A program made the position numbers and the translations under genes. Of a stretch of 38,254 nucleotides of DNA, positions 6,743 to 16,235 are shown in pieces. Numbering within the stretch: position 1 is the stretch's first letter; every line of letters begins with the position of its first letter. The DNA comes from Acidobacteriota bacterium (GTDB lineage Bacteria; Acidobacteriota; Terriglobia; Bryobacterales; Bryobacteraceae), in contig JACOSH010000251.1 in assembly GCA_016178945.1 (NCBI GenBank), forward strand, positions 1 through 38,254. Direction: 5' to 3'. The notes below the pieces were generated by a model. The model was not told the DNA's origin, searched no databases, and saw only the letters and a program-made list of their open reading frames with translations.

Positions 6743-9700
6743 CTAGAAGTAAATCTTCAGCGCCAGCACCACGCGGCGGCCCAGGAACGCGGTGGTGAAG
6801 TAGCCCAGGTTGCTGTTGATCTGGTTGCCGGCCGCGTCCCAGCGGCTTCCAGTGTCGGTTCCCGAGAACTGCGTGTGGTTGAACGCGTTGTAGGCCTCGG
6901 CGCGGAACTGGAGCCGGCGCTGTTCATTGGAACCCAGGCGGAAGTTCTTGAACACCGATAAGTCCCAGTTGGCCACTCCGGGCTGGCTGAACAGTGTCTT
7001 GGCGGCGTTGCCGATGCCGTTGAGCGAATTCTGCGCCGTGGGCGGCTTGATGGAACCTGGGGTGAACCATTGTCCGTTGGGGCCGGCAGTGGCCACGGGG
7101 CCAACCACGACAGCGCGGCTGTCGAGGCCGTTACCCGTGCCGCCCGTCAGGTCGGCCGAATAGCTGAGGCTGTAACCCACTCCGGCGGGCGCGCCGGTGA
7201 CGAACGCGGTGATGCCGGAGATCTCCCAGCCATCCAGGGCCAGACGGCTGAAGGCGTTGTTCCAGTTCTTGCTGAACCGCGGCAGCTCATAGACGTAGTT
7301 CATCTGGAAATTCTGGGTTCGGTCGAATCCGGAGCGGCCGTAGTTGCGCATGCGGTAGTTGAGGACGGGGTTGATGGCTCCGCCGTTCCCGTCGACCAGG
7401 TCCATCGCTTTCGACCAGGTGTAGCTGAGGTTGTAGGTAAGGGCCCGCGCGAAGCGCTTGGTCAACTGGATCTGGAGCGAGTTGTAGTTGCCGGCGCCGG
7501 CGAACTCCAGGTAATTGATATCGGCGAATCCGATGCGCGGGCGAAGGAAGTTGGCGGGAAGCGGAGTGGCGCCGCTGACGGTGGAGTCGAGGTTGGCCGG
7601 CAGGAAGTTGGAACCGTACGTCACGGCGTTGAGATTGCGCGTAATGAGAAGGTGCTTCTGCGAATTGCCGACGTAAGCGACGTCGAGGACGGCGCCGAAG
7701 GGAATCCGCTGCTGGACGCCAAAGCTCCAGTTGTACACGGAGGGCGGGTTGAAGTCCTGCTGGATGGCGGTGACACCGGCCGGGCTAAGGCTGAGCGGCG
7801 TCGCCAGCAGGTTGTTGATGGTGGTGTAATTGGCCGTGGCCGTGACGACGATCGGCGGCGACTGCACGAGCTGCAGGATCTGGTCGTCGTTGAAACGGTC
7901 GTAGAAGATGCCGAAGCCGGTGCGGACCGCCGTCCTGCCGTCGCCGAAGATATCCCAGGCCAGGCCGATCCGGGGAGAGACCTGAATGGGAGGCGTATTC
8001 AAGATGCCTTCCTGGTAGAGCTTCATGCCCTGATACGGCGTGCCGGCGGCTGAGGAGAAGGTGCCGATCTTCACGGCCGGGACCAGTTGTCCGGTCACCG
8101 GATCCCGCCCAAAGCGGACGCGGTTCGAATCGAGAAAGGGGCGGATGAGGGGAGGCTGCCTGGCGGCGTCGTAGGTGGCGAGATCGAACGCGCCCAGGGT
8201 ATCGTTGGCGCTGATGGTCGGCTTGATGTAGTAGAAGCGAACCCCGGCGTCCACTGTAAAGCGGCGGTTCACCTTCCAGGTGTCCTGCACGTACCACTCG
8301 ACGTTGACGTAGCGCGCGTGGGCGTTGGGGTGGCCGTTGGATTCCGTGTAAGAATTCACGACGCCCAGCAGCCCGTTGGAATACGCGTATCCGGTGTCGA
8401 GCGGGTTAGTGGCGTTCCGGTCGAAGTTGAACGTTCCGTTGAACGCCGTTGAGCGCGCGGCATTGCGCGTTCCCCGTTCGACGAAGATGCCGAACTTGGT
8501 GCTGTGTTTGCCGACGATCCAGGAGAGGTTGTCGGAGTAGTTCCAGATGTTATTGGTGCCGAAGAAGGGGAAGCGCTGCTCGATGTTCAACTGTCCGGCG
8601 TTGGGAATGCCGCCGAAGGTCGCGTTGGGGATGAGGTTGCGCGGATTCGCCTGCGGATAGAACTGGGGGATCGCCAGGCCGAGCTTGGCCCGGCTGTTGG
8701 AGTCGATCGCGGACTGGTCGAGCGGCTCGACGGTTTGCAAAGCGCGGTTGACGCCGAAGGTCAGCTCGTTCACCTTGTTGGTGCCGAAGGTGTGGATGAG
8801 CGTGGATACGGCGCCGGCGCTGCGGATCTCGTAGGCGATGGGAAGCTGGGGCCAGACGGTGCTCCCTCCCAGGCCGGCCAGTAATTGGAAGCCGCCCTTG
8901 GAGGCTTGGTAGTCCTGGATCAGGCGGACGTAGAATTGCGTCGTCGGCGAGATGTTGTAATCGAGGCGGAGAACGGAGTCGCGCCGGGGTTGCTTGTTGA
9001 CGCTGAGGCCGGCCCAATTGTACTGGCCGCCGGGCCCGACCGTGTTGGGCATTGGAAACAGGCTCAGCAGCTTCTGGCCGTTGGCATCGACGCGGTTGGC
9101 CGGGACCACGTTGCCGGGGAAGGGAGTGCGCGCCACCGGATCGAGCACGTTGACACCGGATTGCGAGAAGTTCCCGGCGCGTTCCAGAGCCGTCGGGAAG
9201 GTCTGGTTCTGGACGGTGGATGGGATGGTCAGCGGCAGAAAGTCCTGCGACCAGAAGAAGAACAGCTTGTCCCGCTTGCGATTGAAGTCCGTGCCGGGCA
9301 GCAGCACCGGGCCGCCCACAAAGTAGCCGGGATTGTTGAATCGGTAGCGGGGGCGCGGCAGGCGGTTCCGGTTGTTGAAAAACTCGTTGGCGTTCAGCTT
9401 CTCATTCCGGAAGAAGTAGTACAGCCCGCCGTGGAAGTCGCGGGTGCCGCTCTTGATGACGGTGTTGAGCGTCCCGCCGGAGCTGCGGCCGTATTCCGCC
9501 TGGTAATTGCTGAGCAGGACTTTGACTTCGGCGACGGCGTCCAGGCTGGGCGCCAGGTAAGGTCCCACCATCGAGCCGGTATCGAGGCTGGTGACGCCGT
9601 CCAGGGTCAGGTTGATCGAGCCCTGCCGCGTGCCGTTGATGTTGATCCCGACCAGGTCGTTCCAGCCAGGAGACTCGCGGTTGGCGGTGTCGGTGACGCC

Positions 9701-10183
9701 CGGCAGCAGTTTTGCGGTCCCGATATAGCTGCGGCCCTTGAGCGGCAATTCCTGCATCTGGCGCGTGTTGATGAGGCCGGAGCGCTCGGAGCTCTCGGTT
9801 TGCAGGCGGACGACTTCGGCGGTGACCGAGACGGTCTCGTTCACGCCTCCGACTTCCAGCGTGATCTGCGGCAGCGCCACGCGCTCAGTGGCGGTGAGGG
9901 AGATCGACTGCTGCTCGAACTTCTTAAACCCGGCCGCGGTGATGTTGAGCGTGTAGGTTCCGGGCAGCAGCTCGTTAAAGATGAAATAGCCCTGATCGTC
10001 GGTCTTCGATGAGCGGGTCTGGCCCGTCTGCGAATTGGTGACGGCGATCTCGGCGCCCGCGACAATGGCGCCCGAGGAATCGGCGACGGTCCCGGAGAGC
10101 TTGCCCGTGAGTCCCTGACCCCACAGAGAGCTCACCGCAAGAAGAAAGAGGCTGAAATGGCCACTGGATGCGAAATGCCTCAT
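6743..10183 (-). CDS. Oar-like TonB-dependent receptor with carboxypeptidase-regulatory-like N-terminal domain
   Basis: The predicted protein has 1146 aa from the ATG at 10183. That start has AGGAGG eight nt upstream and yields a signal peptide (MRHFASSGHFSLFLLAVSSL); a start at 10243 would place about 20 extra charged residues before it. Residues of about 25-110 are the regulatory-like sandwich (GKLSGTVADSSGAIVAGAEI, GYFIFNELLPGTYTLNITAA). Next come a plug with SLDTGSMVGPYLAPSLDAVA and a large barrel ending in KIYF. It differs from the first receptor in length and sequence, so a different ligand is likely. It is followed at 10 nt by the DUF1080 hydrolase. A segment of this gene (9514-9985) has a diverged partial copy at 27137-27576. 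Confidence 0.9.
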   Translation of the reverse strand: MRHFASSGHFSLFLLAVSSLWGQGLTGKLSGTVADSSGAIVAGAEIAVTNSQTGQTRSSKTDDQGYFIFNELLPGTYTLNITAAGFKKFEQQSISLTATERVALPQITLEVGGVNETVSVTAEVVRLQTESSERSGLINTRQMQELPLKGRSYIGTAKLLPGVTDTANRESPGWNDLVGININGTRQGSINLTLDGVTSLDTGSMVGPYLAPSLDAVAEVKVLLSNYQAEYGRSSGGTLNTVIKSGTRDFHGGLYYFFRNEKLNANEFFNNRNRLPRPRYRFNNPGYFVGGPVLLPGTDFNRKRDKLFFFWSQDFLPLTIPSTVQNQTFPTALERAGNFSQSGVNVLDPVARTPFPGNVVPANRVDANGQKLLSLFPMPNTVGPGGQYNWAGLSVNKQPRRDSVLRLDYNISPTTQFYVRLIQDYQASKGGFQLLAGLGGSTVWPQLPIAYEIRSAGAVSTLIHTFGTNKVNELTFGVNRALQTVEPLDQSAIDSNSRAKLGLAIPQFYPQANPRNLIPNATFGGIPNAGQLNIEQRFPFFGTNNIWNYSDNLSWIVGKHSTKFGIFVERGTRNAARSTAFNGTFNFDRNATNPLDTGYAYSNGLLGVVNSYTESNGHPNAHARYVNVEWYVQDTWKVNRRFTVDAGVRFYYIKPTISANDTLGAFDLATYDAARQPPLIRPFLDSNRVRFGRDPVTGQLVPAVKIGTFSSAAGTPYQGMKLYQEGILNTPPIQVSPRIGLAWDIFGDGRTAVRTGFGIFYDRFNDDQILQLVQSPPIVVTATANYTTINNLLATPLSLSPAGVTAIQQDFNPPSVYNWSFGVQQRIPFGAVLDVAYVGNSQKHLLITRNLNAVTYGSNFLPANLDSTVSGATPLPANFLRPRIGFADINYLEFAGAGNYNSLQIQLTKRFARALTYNLSYTWSKAMDLVDGNGGAINPVLNYRMRNYGRSGFDRTQNFQMNYVYELPRFSKNWNNAFSRLALDGWEISGITAFVTGAPAGVGYSLSYSADLTGGTGNGLDSRAVVVGPVATAGPNGQWFTPGSIKPPTAQNSLNGIGNAAKTLFSQPGVANWDLSVFKNFRLGSNEQRRLQFRAEAYNAFNHTQFSGTDTGSRWDAAGNQINSNLGYFTTAFLGRRVVLALKIYF

Positions 10184-10238
10184 ATTGGGAACCTCCTGGC
10201 CGAGTCGATACGGACCCCGTCCTGGCTGAATGTTGGCC

Positions 10239-10244
10239 ATCATA
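10239..10244 (-). promoter_or_regulatory. Extended -10 element upstream of the second TonB receptor
   Basis: On the minus strand TATGAT (10239-10244) is preceded by TGA, giving TGATATGAT, a TG-extended -10 without a clear -35. It lies about 55 nt before the ATG at 10183. The ten bases GCCGGTGATA also occur in the promoter of the other TonB receptor (1724-1733). Confidence 0.4.
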
Positions 10245-10320
10245 TCACCGGCGTGTACGCGCCGCTACTGTAGGGCGTGGGCGCCGCTCACCAAGGGCCC
10301 GTGCGCAAGGGGGGCGTCAG

Positions 10321-11637
10321 CTATAGAGAACCTTCCAAGTGCTCCTTACCCGCGGGTGAGGCGGGCGACAAAGCATCTCTCAGGAGCGGAAAACCAAGGG
10401 AAACCGTGGCGCCTTTGCCGGGCTGGCTGTCGACGGCAATCGAAGCGCGATGGTCTTTCAAAATCTGATAGGTGACGTATAAACCCAGGCCGGTCCCCTG
10501 GCCCGGAGGTTTGGTGGTGAAGAAGGGCTCGAAGATTCTGTCGAGGTTTTCCGGGGGGATCCCCGCCCCTGCATCCGAGACGAAGACCTGCACTTCCTTC
10601 TCTTGCCCGCCGCTGATGGTGCTGACAATGTAAATCTGGCCGGCCGGCGGTGAGGCGTCAATCGCGTTGCTGATCAAGTTCACGAACACCTCCTCGAGGC
10701 GCTCGGCGCTGCCATAGATACGCGGCAAACGGCGAAGCAAGTTCAGATTCAGAGTGAGGCCACGCGTCTCCAGGCGGTGCTCGACCATCGGGATGCTCTG
10801 TTCGATGACTTCATTGATGTCCAACGGCACGAATCCCGAGGAGTCGGCTCTGGAGTAAGTCAACATTTTCTGAACGACTTCGGCGACACGGCTCGCGTGC
10901 TTCCGCAAGGTCTCCAGGTCTTTCCGAAGCGCATTGGAATAGGCCTTCTCCTCCGCTTCCAGAAGCATGCGCTCGACCCGGGTGAGGACGACCGTCGCGG
11001 GGTTGTTAATCTCGTGCGCGATTCCCGCCGTGAGCCGGCCGATCAAAGCCATTTTTTGGGCATGTTCCAGAATCCGAGTGGCGTTTTGCAGTTGCGCCAC
11101 CAGCTCTTCGGCCTGTCGAGTGGTTTCCTTCTCACGGTCGGCGAGCAGACCAATCGACCAGGCTGTCAAATAAAGAAAGCCGAGCCGCAGAACGGAGTCC
11201 GGCCAAGGCTCCGCCTGGAACCTGTTGAGAGGCCCCCATGCCAGCAAGACGGCGGCGGCAGTGGCAATGGTCAATCCCACGCGGCGGCCGAAGTAAAAGC
11301 TGTGCAGGCCGGCGAGAAGATAGAAGCCCAACAGGAACACGCTGTTCACCCCTCCACTCCAGCGGACCATTCCGAGCAGGTAGACAAGGTCGAGAACAGA
11401 AGCCGCCAGGTAAATGCGATCAATAGGCCAACGCGTCAGAAAAATCAGGCCATAAATGAAAAGAGTGTAGATGACGAAGACGAAAAAAACGCCCAGGAGC
11501 TCGGCGCGGTGCGCCAGACGGGGAGCCAGCAGCAGCCAGGCCGCACACGCTAAAAGTACGATTAAGCGCAGTCCCGCAAAGAGCTTGTCCGTAGTCGACA
11601 AGCGGCCGGGGCCGCTTTGACGCGCGGCTGGAAGCAT
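10321..11637 (-). CDS. Membrane sensor histidine kinase
   Basis: The protein has 438 aa. The N-terminal 165 residues hold about five to six hydrophobic segments (roughly 22-40, 48-67, 76-92, 98-115, 121-135 and 150-166) and no recognisable extracytoplasmic ligand domain, so it may sense a membrane or quinone-linked signal. The kinase core is complete: H-box [15 protein letters not shown] with phospho-acceptor His208, N-box [11 protein letters not shown] (320-327), G1 DAGAGIP (355-361), F-box FEPFFTTK and G2 GTGLGL (381-386). It resembles the NtrB/AtoS-type HisKA kinases that pair with sigma-54 regulators. It is divergent from the NtrC-type regulator gene, its likely partner. No Shine-Dalgarno precedes the chosen ATG, so the exact start is uncertain. 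Confidence 0.9.
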   Translation of the reverse strand: MLPAARQSGPGRLSTTDKLFAGLRLIVLLACAAWLLLAPRLAHRAELLGVFFVFVIYTLFIYGLIFLTRWPIDRIYLAASVLDLVYLLGMVRWSGGVNSVFLLGFYLLAGLHSFYFGRRVGLTIATAAAVLLAWGPLNRFQAEPWPDSVLRLGFLYLTAWSIGLLADREKETTRQAEELVAQLQNATRILEHAQKMALIGRLTAGIAHEINNPATVVLTRVERMLLEAEEKAYSNALRKDLETLRKHASRVAEVVQKMLTYSRADSSGFVPLDINEVIEQSIPMVEHRLETRGLTLNLNLLRRLPRIYGSAERLEEVFVNLISNAIDASPPAGQIYIVSTISGGQEKEVQVFVSDAGAGIPPENLDRIFEPFFTTKPPGQGTGLGLYVTYQILKDHRASIAVDSQPGKGATVSLGFPLLRDALSPASPAGKEHLEGSL

Positions 11638-11673
11638 GGTGAGCGCGCATTAGTATATCATCGTGGGGAGACC
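11638..11673. promoter_or_regulatory. Divergent kinase/regulator control region
   Basis: The 36 bp between the two divergent genes contain TATACT on the minus strand (11652-11657), a near-consensus -10 box for the kinase that would give a leader of only about ten nt. A GGGGAG sequence (11665-11670) serves the regulator. No convincing -35 box is visible. Confidence 0.3.
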
Positions 11674-13986
11674 GTGCCGGTTGGACGACAGTCAGATGAG
11701 AGCGGGCGCATCTCGGTCCTGTTGATCGATGATGAGGCTGACTTCGTCGAGGATTGCGCGACGATCCTCCGGCGCCTCGGCTACCGGTGCTTGACGGCGG
11801 GCTCAGGCAAGCTGGCGTTGGAGGTCTTCCGGGAGTCGCGCCCGGACCTGGTACTGACCGACCTGAGAATGCCGGACATGGATGGCCTGGCGCTCCTCCG
11901 TTCCATCAAGAGCCTCGATCCGGAAGCCGTCGTCATCCTGATCACTGCGTATGCCACGATCGCCACCGCCGTCCAGGCCACGCGAGAAGGAGCATTCGAC
12001 TACCTGCGGAAGCCCTTTACATCGGGCGAGCTTCAGAAGATCCTCGAGCGGGCCCGCGAGCACCAGGCGCTGAAGCGGAGTGGACCGGTGGCAACAGAAC
12101 CGCGGACCATGGATTTTAGCGCCATCGCCGGGGCCAGCGAACCGGCGCGGGAAATGCTTCGCAACGCCGCGCGAGCGGCGGAAAGCGACGCCAACGTCAT
12201 CCTGTCCGGCGAAACAGGGACCGGCAAGGAGCTGCTGGCCAAGGCCATTCATGCCAACGGCTCCCGGGCCTCCCGCCCGTTCGTCCCCGTGGATTGCGCC
12301 GCTCTTCCGGAGCCGCTGCTGGAAAGCGAGCTTTTCGGTCATGAGAAGGGCGCCTTCACCGGCGCGGTGAGTCTCCAGCGAGGACTCTTGGAACTGGCGA
12401 ACGGGGGCACCCTGTTCCTGGACGAACTAGGCGAGCTGACTCTCTCGACGCAGGCCAAGCTTCTGCGGAGCCTGGAGGAGCGGCAAATCCGGCGCCTGGG
12501 CGGGCATGATTTTGTAAACCTCGACATCCGGATTCTGGCGGCGACGCACCGAGGGCTTGAAGAGATGGTCCGCGCCGGGGAATTCCGTGACGACCTTTTC
12601 TACCGCCTGAACGTCCTCACCATCCGGCTGCCGCCTTTGAGAGAACGCTTCGGCGATGTGGCGCTGCTGGCGAACCACTTCCTCCAGACCGTCGTCCGGC
12701 GGACCCAAAAACCGGTCTTGGGCATCTCGGCCGCGGCCCTGCTTGTTCTGGAGCAATCGTCCTGGCCCGGAAACGTCCGCCAGCTTCGCAATGTGATCGA
12801 GCGGGCAGTTTCGATCACTTCCGAGCCGTACATCTCTCCTCTGAGTCTCCCCGAGGAGTTGCTGCGACAACCTCAAGTAATGCGCGAAGCCTTCCGGCAG
12901 GAAAAGCAAAAAAACTCGGCAAATTTCGAGCGGCAGAGCATCACGGAGCTTTTGACCCGGACACAGGGCAACGTTACGGAAGCCGCCAAGATCGCTGGGA
13001 TGGACCGGGCGCTGGTACCCCAAGTGCTAGCCACCGGGGGAATGGCCGGTGCGCTCCAACCACGTATGCGGACGGTCCTATGGATCGGCCTCCTGGGAGG
13101 GGTCTGGCCAGCGGGGCTGAAAGGTCAAGGAGCCGTAGGAAACGATCCGCTGGTCGCCATTGCGCCGGAGACGTGCAGGCGCTGCCATCGAGAATACTAC
13201 GAGACCTGGGCGGGCTCGACCCATGCCCGGAGCGATGGCAGGCTGTTCAAGTCATCCGGAAAACAGGGATGCGAGGGCTGCCACGGCCAGGGCGCGGATC
13301 ACGTGCAGTCCGGGAACCGGGCTTTGATCTTCCGCTTCACCGGCAGCCCGCCAGAGGAGGTCGAGAACGCGTGTCTGAAATGCCATGAGCGGGGCAACCG
13401 GCTCTACTGGCGCGGGAGCCCTCACGAATCCAGGAACCTGACGTGCACCACCTGCCACACCTTGCACAAGAAACCCGGCTCTCCCCAACGCCTTTCCCGG
13501 TTCCTGGAAAGGCCGCTGGAGACGCGCTTGTTGTCCACGGAAACGAGCATGGAGCTCTGTTTCCAATGCCATCTGACACGCAGGGCGCAGCTACAACGCT
13601 CTTCCCACATGCCGTTACGGGAGGGCAAGCTGACCTGCGTCGATTGTCACAACCCGCATGGGACTGCGACCCCCAAGCTGCTGCGGGAAAACTCGGTGAA
13701 CGAGAACTGCTATCGCTGCCATGCCGAGAAACGAGGGCCGTTCCTTTGGGAGCATCCGCCGGCGGCGGAGAACTGCCTGAATTGCCATGAGGCTCACGGA
13801 TCGATCCACGAGAAGCTGTTGACCATGCGACCGCCGCGCTTGTGCCAGCGTTGCAACGTGCGCGGAGGTCACGCGACCTTGCCGCAGTTGGCGAGCAATC
13901 GCTTGATATACAACCTGGCTTGCACCAACTGTCACTCCCAGATGCATGGTTCCAACCATCCTTCGGGAGTCCGGTTCCAGCGATAG
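11674..13986 (+). CDS. NtrC-type sigma-54 response regulator read through in frame into a DmsE/MtrA-type decaheme cytochrome
   Basis: This is one uninterrupted frame of 770 codons from the GTG at 11674. Residues 13-130 are a receiver domain with acidic pair DD/E at 19-21, phospho-acceptor Asp63 (LTDLRMP) and Lys113. Residues 150-395 form an AAA+ domain with Walker A GETGTGKE (179-186), the sigma-54-contacting GAFTGA (226-231), Walker B TLFLDELGE and the WPGNVRQL motif. Residues 413-446 start a Fis-type helix-turn-helix (ITELLTRTQGNVTEAAKIAG), but the recognition helix after MDR is not recognisable. Codon 465 is Met of a new signal peptide (MRTVLWIGLLGGVWPAGLKG), followed by a cytochrome with nine CXXCH motifs and one CQRCN. 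A single working polypeptide would need a cytoplasmic regulator joined to an exported cytochrome. More likely these are two genes whose separating stop was lost, or a frameshift. Confidence 0.8.
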   Translation: MPVGRQSDESGRISVLLIDDEADFVEDCATILRRLGYRCLTAGSGKLALEVFRESRPDLVLTDLRMPDMDGLALLRSIKSLDPEAVVILITAYATIATAVQATREGAFDYLRKPFTSGELQKILERAREHQALKRSGPVATEPRTMDFSAIAGASEPAREMLRNAARAAESDANVILSGETGTGKELLAKAIHANGSRASRPFVPVDCAALPEPLLESELFGHEKGAFTGAVSLQRGLLELANGGTLFLDELGELTLSTQAKLLRSLEERQIRRLGGHDFVNLDIRILAATHRGLEEMVRAGEFRDDLFYRLNVLTIRLPPLRERFGDVALLANHFLQTVVRRTQKPVLGISAAALLVLEQSSWPGNVRQLRNVIERAVSITSEPYISPLSLPEELLRQPQVMREAFRQEKQKNSANFERQSITELLTRTQGNVTEAAKIAGMDRALVPQVLATGGMAGALQPRMRTVLWIGLLGGVWPAGLKGQGAVGNDPLVAIAPETCRRCHREYYETWAGSTHARSDGRLFKSSGKQGCEGCHGQGADHVQSGNRALIFRFTGSPPEEVENACLKCHERGNRLYWRGSPHESRNLTCTTCHTLHKKPGSPQRLSRFLERPLETRLLSTETSMELCFQCHLTRRAQLQRSSHMPLREGKLTCVDCHNPHGTATPKLLRENSVNENCYRCHAEKRGPFLWEHPPAAENCLNCHEAHGSIHEKLLTMRPPRLCQRCNVRGGHATLPQLASNRLIYNLACTNCHSQMHGSNHPSGVRFQR
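13066..13986 (+). other. Decaheme c-type cytochrome module (DmsE/MtrA family) with its own signal peptide, inside the fused frame
   Basis: If translated separately from the ATG at 13066 (or 13042) this is a 306-aa periplasmic cytochrome. The heme motifs in order are CRRCH, CEGCH, CLKCH, CTTCH, CFQCH, CVDCH, CYRCH, CLNCH, CQRCN and CTNCH. The spacing, with the paired CVDCHNPHG and CLNCHEAHG blocks, is that of DmsE/MtrA decaheme cytochromes that fill MtrB-type barrels. The ninth motif has Asn (AAC, 13855-13857) where His should ligate the heme iron, a single-base change from CAC. No good ribosome-binding site precedes 13066; GGGGGA directly abuts the ATG at 13042. The mtrB-like gene follows directly. 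Confidence 0.75.
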
Positions 13987-14018
13987 AGGACCGCGGCTAT
14001 GAAAGACGGGATGCCATC

Positions 14019-16220
14019 GTGAAGGCCAAGGCAAGGCTCGGCGCCGCCCTGCTGCTGTGGCTGTGCGGCCCTGGTCTGCGCGGGCAGTCCGATGAGCCCA
14101 CGCCGGAAGTGCGGCGGCTCCGGCAGCCTCCGCAAAGGACGGTGCTGGAGATCGGCTCCAGAAATACGTCGGGAGACACGGGCTCCGCCAAGTTTTCGGA
14201 GTATCGCCGTCTTCCGGATGGAGCTTTCCTTCGGGACCTGAATTTCGAGGCGGAGCTTCCGGTCAGCGGCCACTACTTCCAGTTGCGGTCCCGGGAGAAC
14301 TCGGAAAGCGATCTGCAAAGCCTGGCCACCGCTGGAGCCTATGGGCGGTACAAAATCAGCCTGTCCTGGATCCGCTTGTTCCACACCGTTCCTACGCGGG
14401 GCCGGAACTCCTACGAGCGCACGGGCCCGGGGAAGTTCACACTCCCTTCGGGCTTCCAGGCCTTGCAGGGCGCGCCAAGTCAGAACCTGTTGCTCAAACG
14501 CGAGTGGGCCGGATTGGGCATTACCTTGACTCCGCGCGAGTCCTGGGACTTTCGCGCGCAGTACTCTCCGGAAAGGCGAACGGGCTACCGGCCGGTTGGA
14601 AACAATTTCCTGTTCACGGCGGTGGAGCTGCCGGAACCGGTCGAGTATCGAACCGACGATCTGAAGCTGAGCGCCGAATTCGCGCGGCCGAAATGGGTGG
14701 TGCGGGGATCTTCGGAGAGTTCGCTTTTTCACAACGACGTGCAAACCCTGGAGTGGTCGGGCCCGTTTGCGCCGAACCAGGGAAGCGCCGCGCCCGCCAC
14801 CGGGCGCAAGGCTCTCGCCCCCGACAACGCGGCTCAGAATTTTACGGTGGCGGGCGCTCTGAACCTGTCTCGCCTGGCCCGGATCGTGGCCACGGTCTCG
14901 CCCGGATGGATGCACCAGAACGAAGCGTTCGTTCCATTCACCAGCAACTCGGTTCTCCAGGCGCTGCCCGGTTATCCCGCTCTGCCCGCTCCCAGCCTGG
15001 ACGGGAGCAAACAGACGCTGATGATGAATTACCTGCTGACTGGCAGGGTCAAGAAGCAGTTCACCTACAACGTGCGCTATCGCTCCTATCGGTTGGACAA
15101 CCAGACCCCCAGTTTGCAGTTTTCCAACTACGTGATTACCGATTCCGAGCTTCCGGCATCCACGCGCGCCAATCCGCGCAGCCGGCGCAACCTGCCCTAT
15201 GGCTACACCAAGCAGGACGCCGGCCTGGACTGGATTTGGGCGCCCAACAAGACATCGTCCGCCAAGGCGTTCTATCAATGGGAGTCCTGGGACCGGACCT
15301 ACCGGGATGTCCGGCGCTCCCAGGAGCACACGGCCGGCGCCAGTTGGGATTGGATGAGCCGTGACGGATGGGGGGTCCAGGCGTTGTTCCAGCACTCCCA
15401 GCGGCGTCCAGGGCAATATGACGCGGCGTCTTTTCGCTCGGGATTTCCCGCCGGGACGGGATTCTTTGCGCTGGAGCAGCTCCCCGAGTTGCGACGGTTT
15501 GACGAAGCCCAGCGTTCCCGCAATTACGGCACGATCCTGGTGCAGGCGCCGCCCATCAAGTCCTTTCAGCTTTCCGCCAGTTACACGCTGGACCGCTCCT
15601 TTTTCAACGAGTCGCGGTACGGGGATCTGTACAATCTCAGCGACGGCGCGTCCGGCAATCTAGCCTACGTTTTGACATCGTCGGTTTCGATCTTCGCCGA
15701 CTACACCTTCGAGAGGCTCCGCTACGCCCTGCGCTCCCGGCAGCGGCTCGACGCCGCGGCCGCAGCGGACTTCAACGATTCCTCCAATAACGACTGGGAG
15801 AGCAAGATTCGGGATTGGGTGCATACCTGGGGCGCCGGAGTGAATGCCGGTCTCCTTCACAACCGGCTTGTGTTGGACGTCTACTACGGCTTCTCGCAAG
15901 GGGCCAATACCACGGCCACTGCCGCGCTGGGCAGCCCCACGGTGGCCGGGTTTCTGGTCAGCACCGCGGAAGACTACCCGAGACTCGGCAATCGCTTCCA
16001 GCGCCTGACGACTTCTTTGAAGATCCCCATCGTTCGGGACATCTTCTATCGGATTGAGTACGCCTACGAACGGTACGGTGAAACGGACCTGGCCCTCGAC
16101 CGGGCGGTGGCCTTCCCGGGACTCACGAATTCGGGGGCGGCGAGCGCGGGCTTCCTGGGAATGAGCTTGCCCCGCTACCGCGTGCAGATCTGGTCGCTTT
16201 CCTTGGGCTATGTCTTTTAG
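14019..16220 (+). CDS. MtrB/PioB-family outer-membrane beta-barrel
   Basis: The predicted protein has 733 aa from a GTG at 14019, which starts a clean signal peptide (KAKARLGAALLLWLCGPGLR then GQ); the frame stays open further upstream but overlaps the cytochrome. The rest is rich in alternating aromatic strands and ends in LGYVF with a terminal Phe, as in outer-membrane barrels. The C-terminal segment SNNDWESKIRDWVHTWGAGV with DVYYGFSQG matches the decaheme-associated MtrB/PioB family. In Shewanella and Rhodopseudomonas this barrel sheathes a decaheme cytochrome (MtrA or PioA) across the outer membrane. Its position right after a DmsE/MtrA-type cytochrome and near an OmcA/MtrC-type gene supports that role. 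The Cys pair found near the N-terminus of Shewanella MtrB is not seen here. Confidence 0.85.
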   Translation: MKAKARLGAALLLWLCGPGLRGQSDEPTPEVRRLRQPPQRTVLEIGSRNTSGDTGSAKFSEYRRLPDGAFLRDLNFEAELPVSGHYFQLRSRENSESDLQSLATAGAYGRYKISLSWIRLFHTVPTRGRNSYERTGPGKFTLPSGFQALQGAPSQNLLLKREWAGLGITLTPRESWDFRAQYSPERRTGYRPVGNNFLFTAVELPEPVEYRTDDLKLSAEFARPKWVVRGSSESSLFHNDVQTLEWSGPFAPNQGSAAPATGRKALAPDNAAQNFTVAGALNLSRLARIVATVSPGWMHQNEAFVPFTSNSVLQALPGYPALPAPSLDGSKQTLMMNYLLTGRVKKQFTYNVRYRSYRLDNQTPSLQFSNYVITDSELPASTRANPRSRRNLPYGYTKQDAGLDWIWAPNKTSSAKAFYQWESWDRTYRDVRRSQEHTAGASWDWMSRDGWGVQALFQHSQRRPGQYDAASFRSGFPAGTGFFALEQLPELRRFDEAQRSRNYGTILVQAPPIKSFQLSASYTLDRSFFNESRYGDLYNLSDGASGNLAYVLTSSVSIFADYTFERLRYALRSRQRLDAAAAADFNDSSNNDWESKIRDWVHTWGAGVNAGLLHNRLVLDVYYGFSQGANTTATAALGSPTVAGFLVSTAEDYPRLGNRFQRLTTSLKIPIVRDIFYRIEYAYERYGETDLALDRAVAFPGLTNSGAASAGFLGMSLPRYRVQIWSLSLGYVF

Positions 16221-16235
16221 CGAGGCAGGTGAGAA

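Noticed and set aside
11617-11673. TTG start at 11617 for the regulator
   Set aside because: It would overlap the divergent kinase gene and adds residues outside the receiver domain; the GTG at 11674 has GGGGAG upstream, though its spacing is short.
13932-15416. 494-aa open frame on the minus strand across the mtrB-like gene
   Set aside because: It is antisense to a well-supported barrel gene and has no recognisable domain. Similar long antisense frames (for example 377-1570, 1596-2984, 3537-4727, 20280-22490 and 33720-35294) occur under other genes and reflect high GC at third codon positions.
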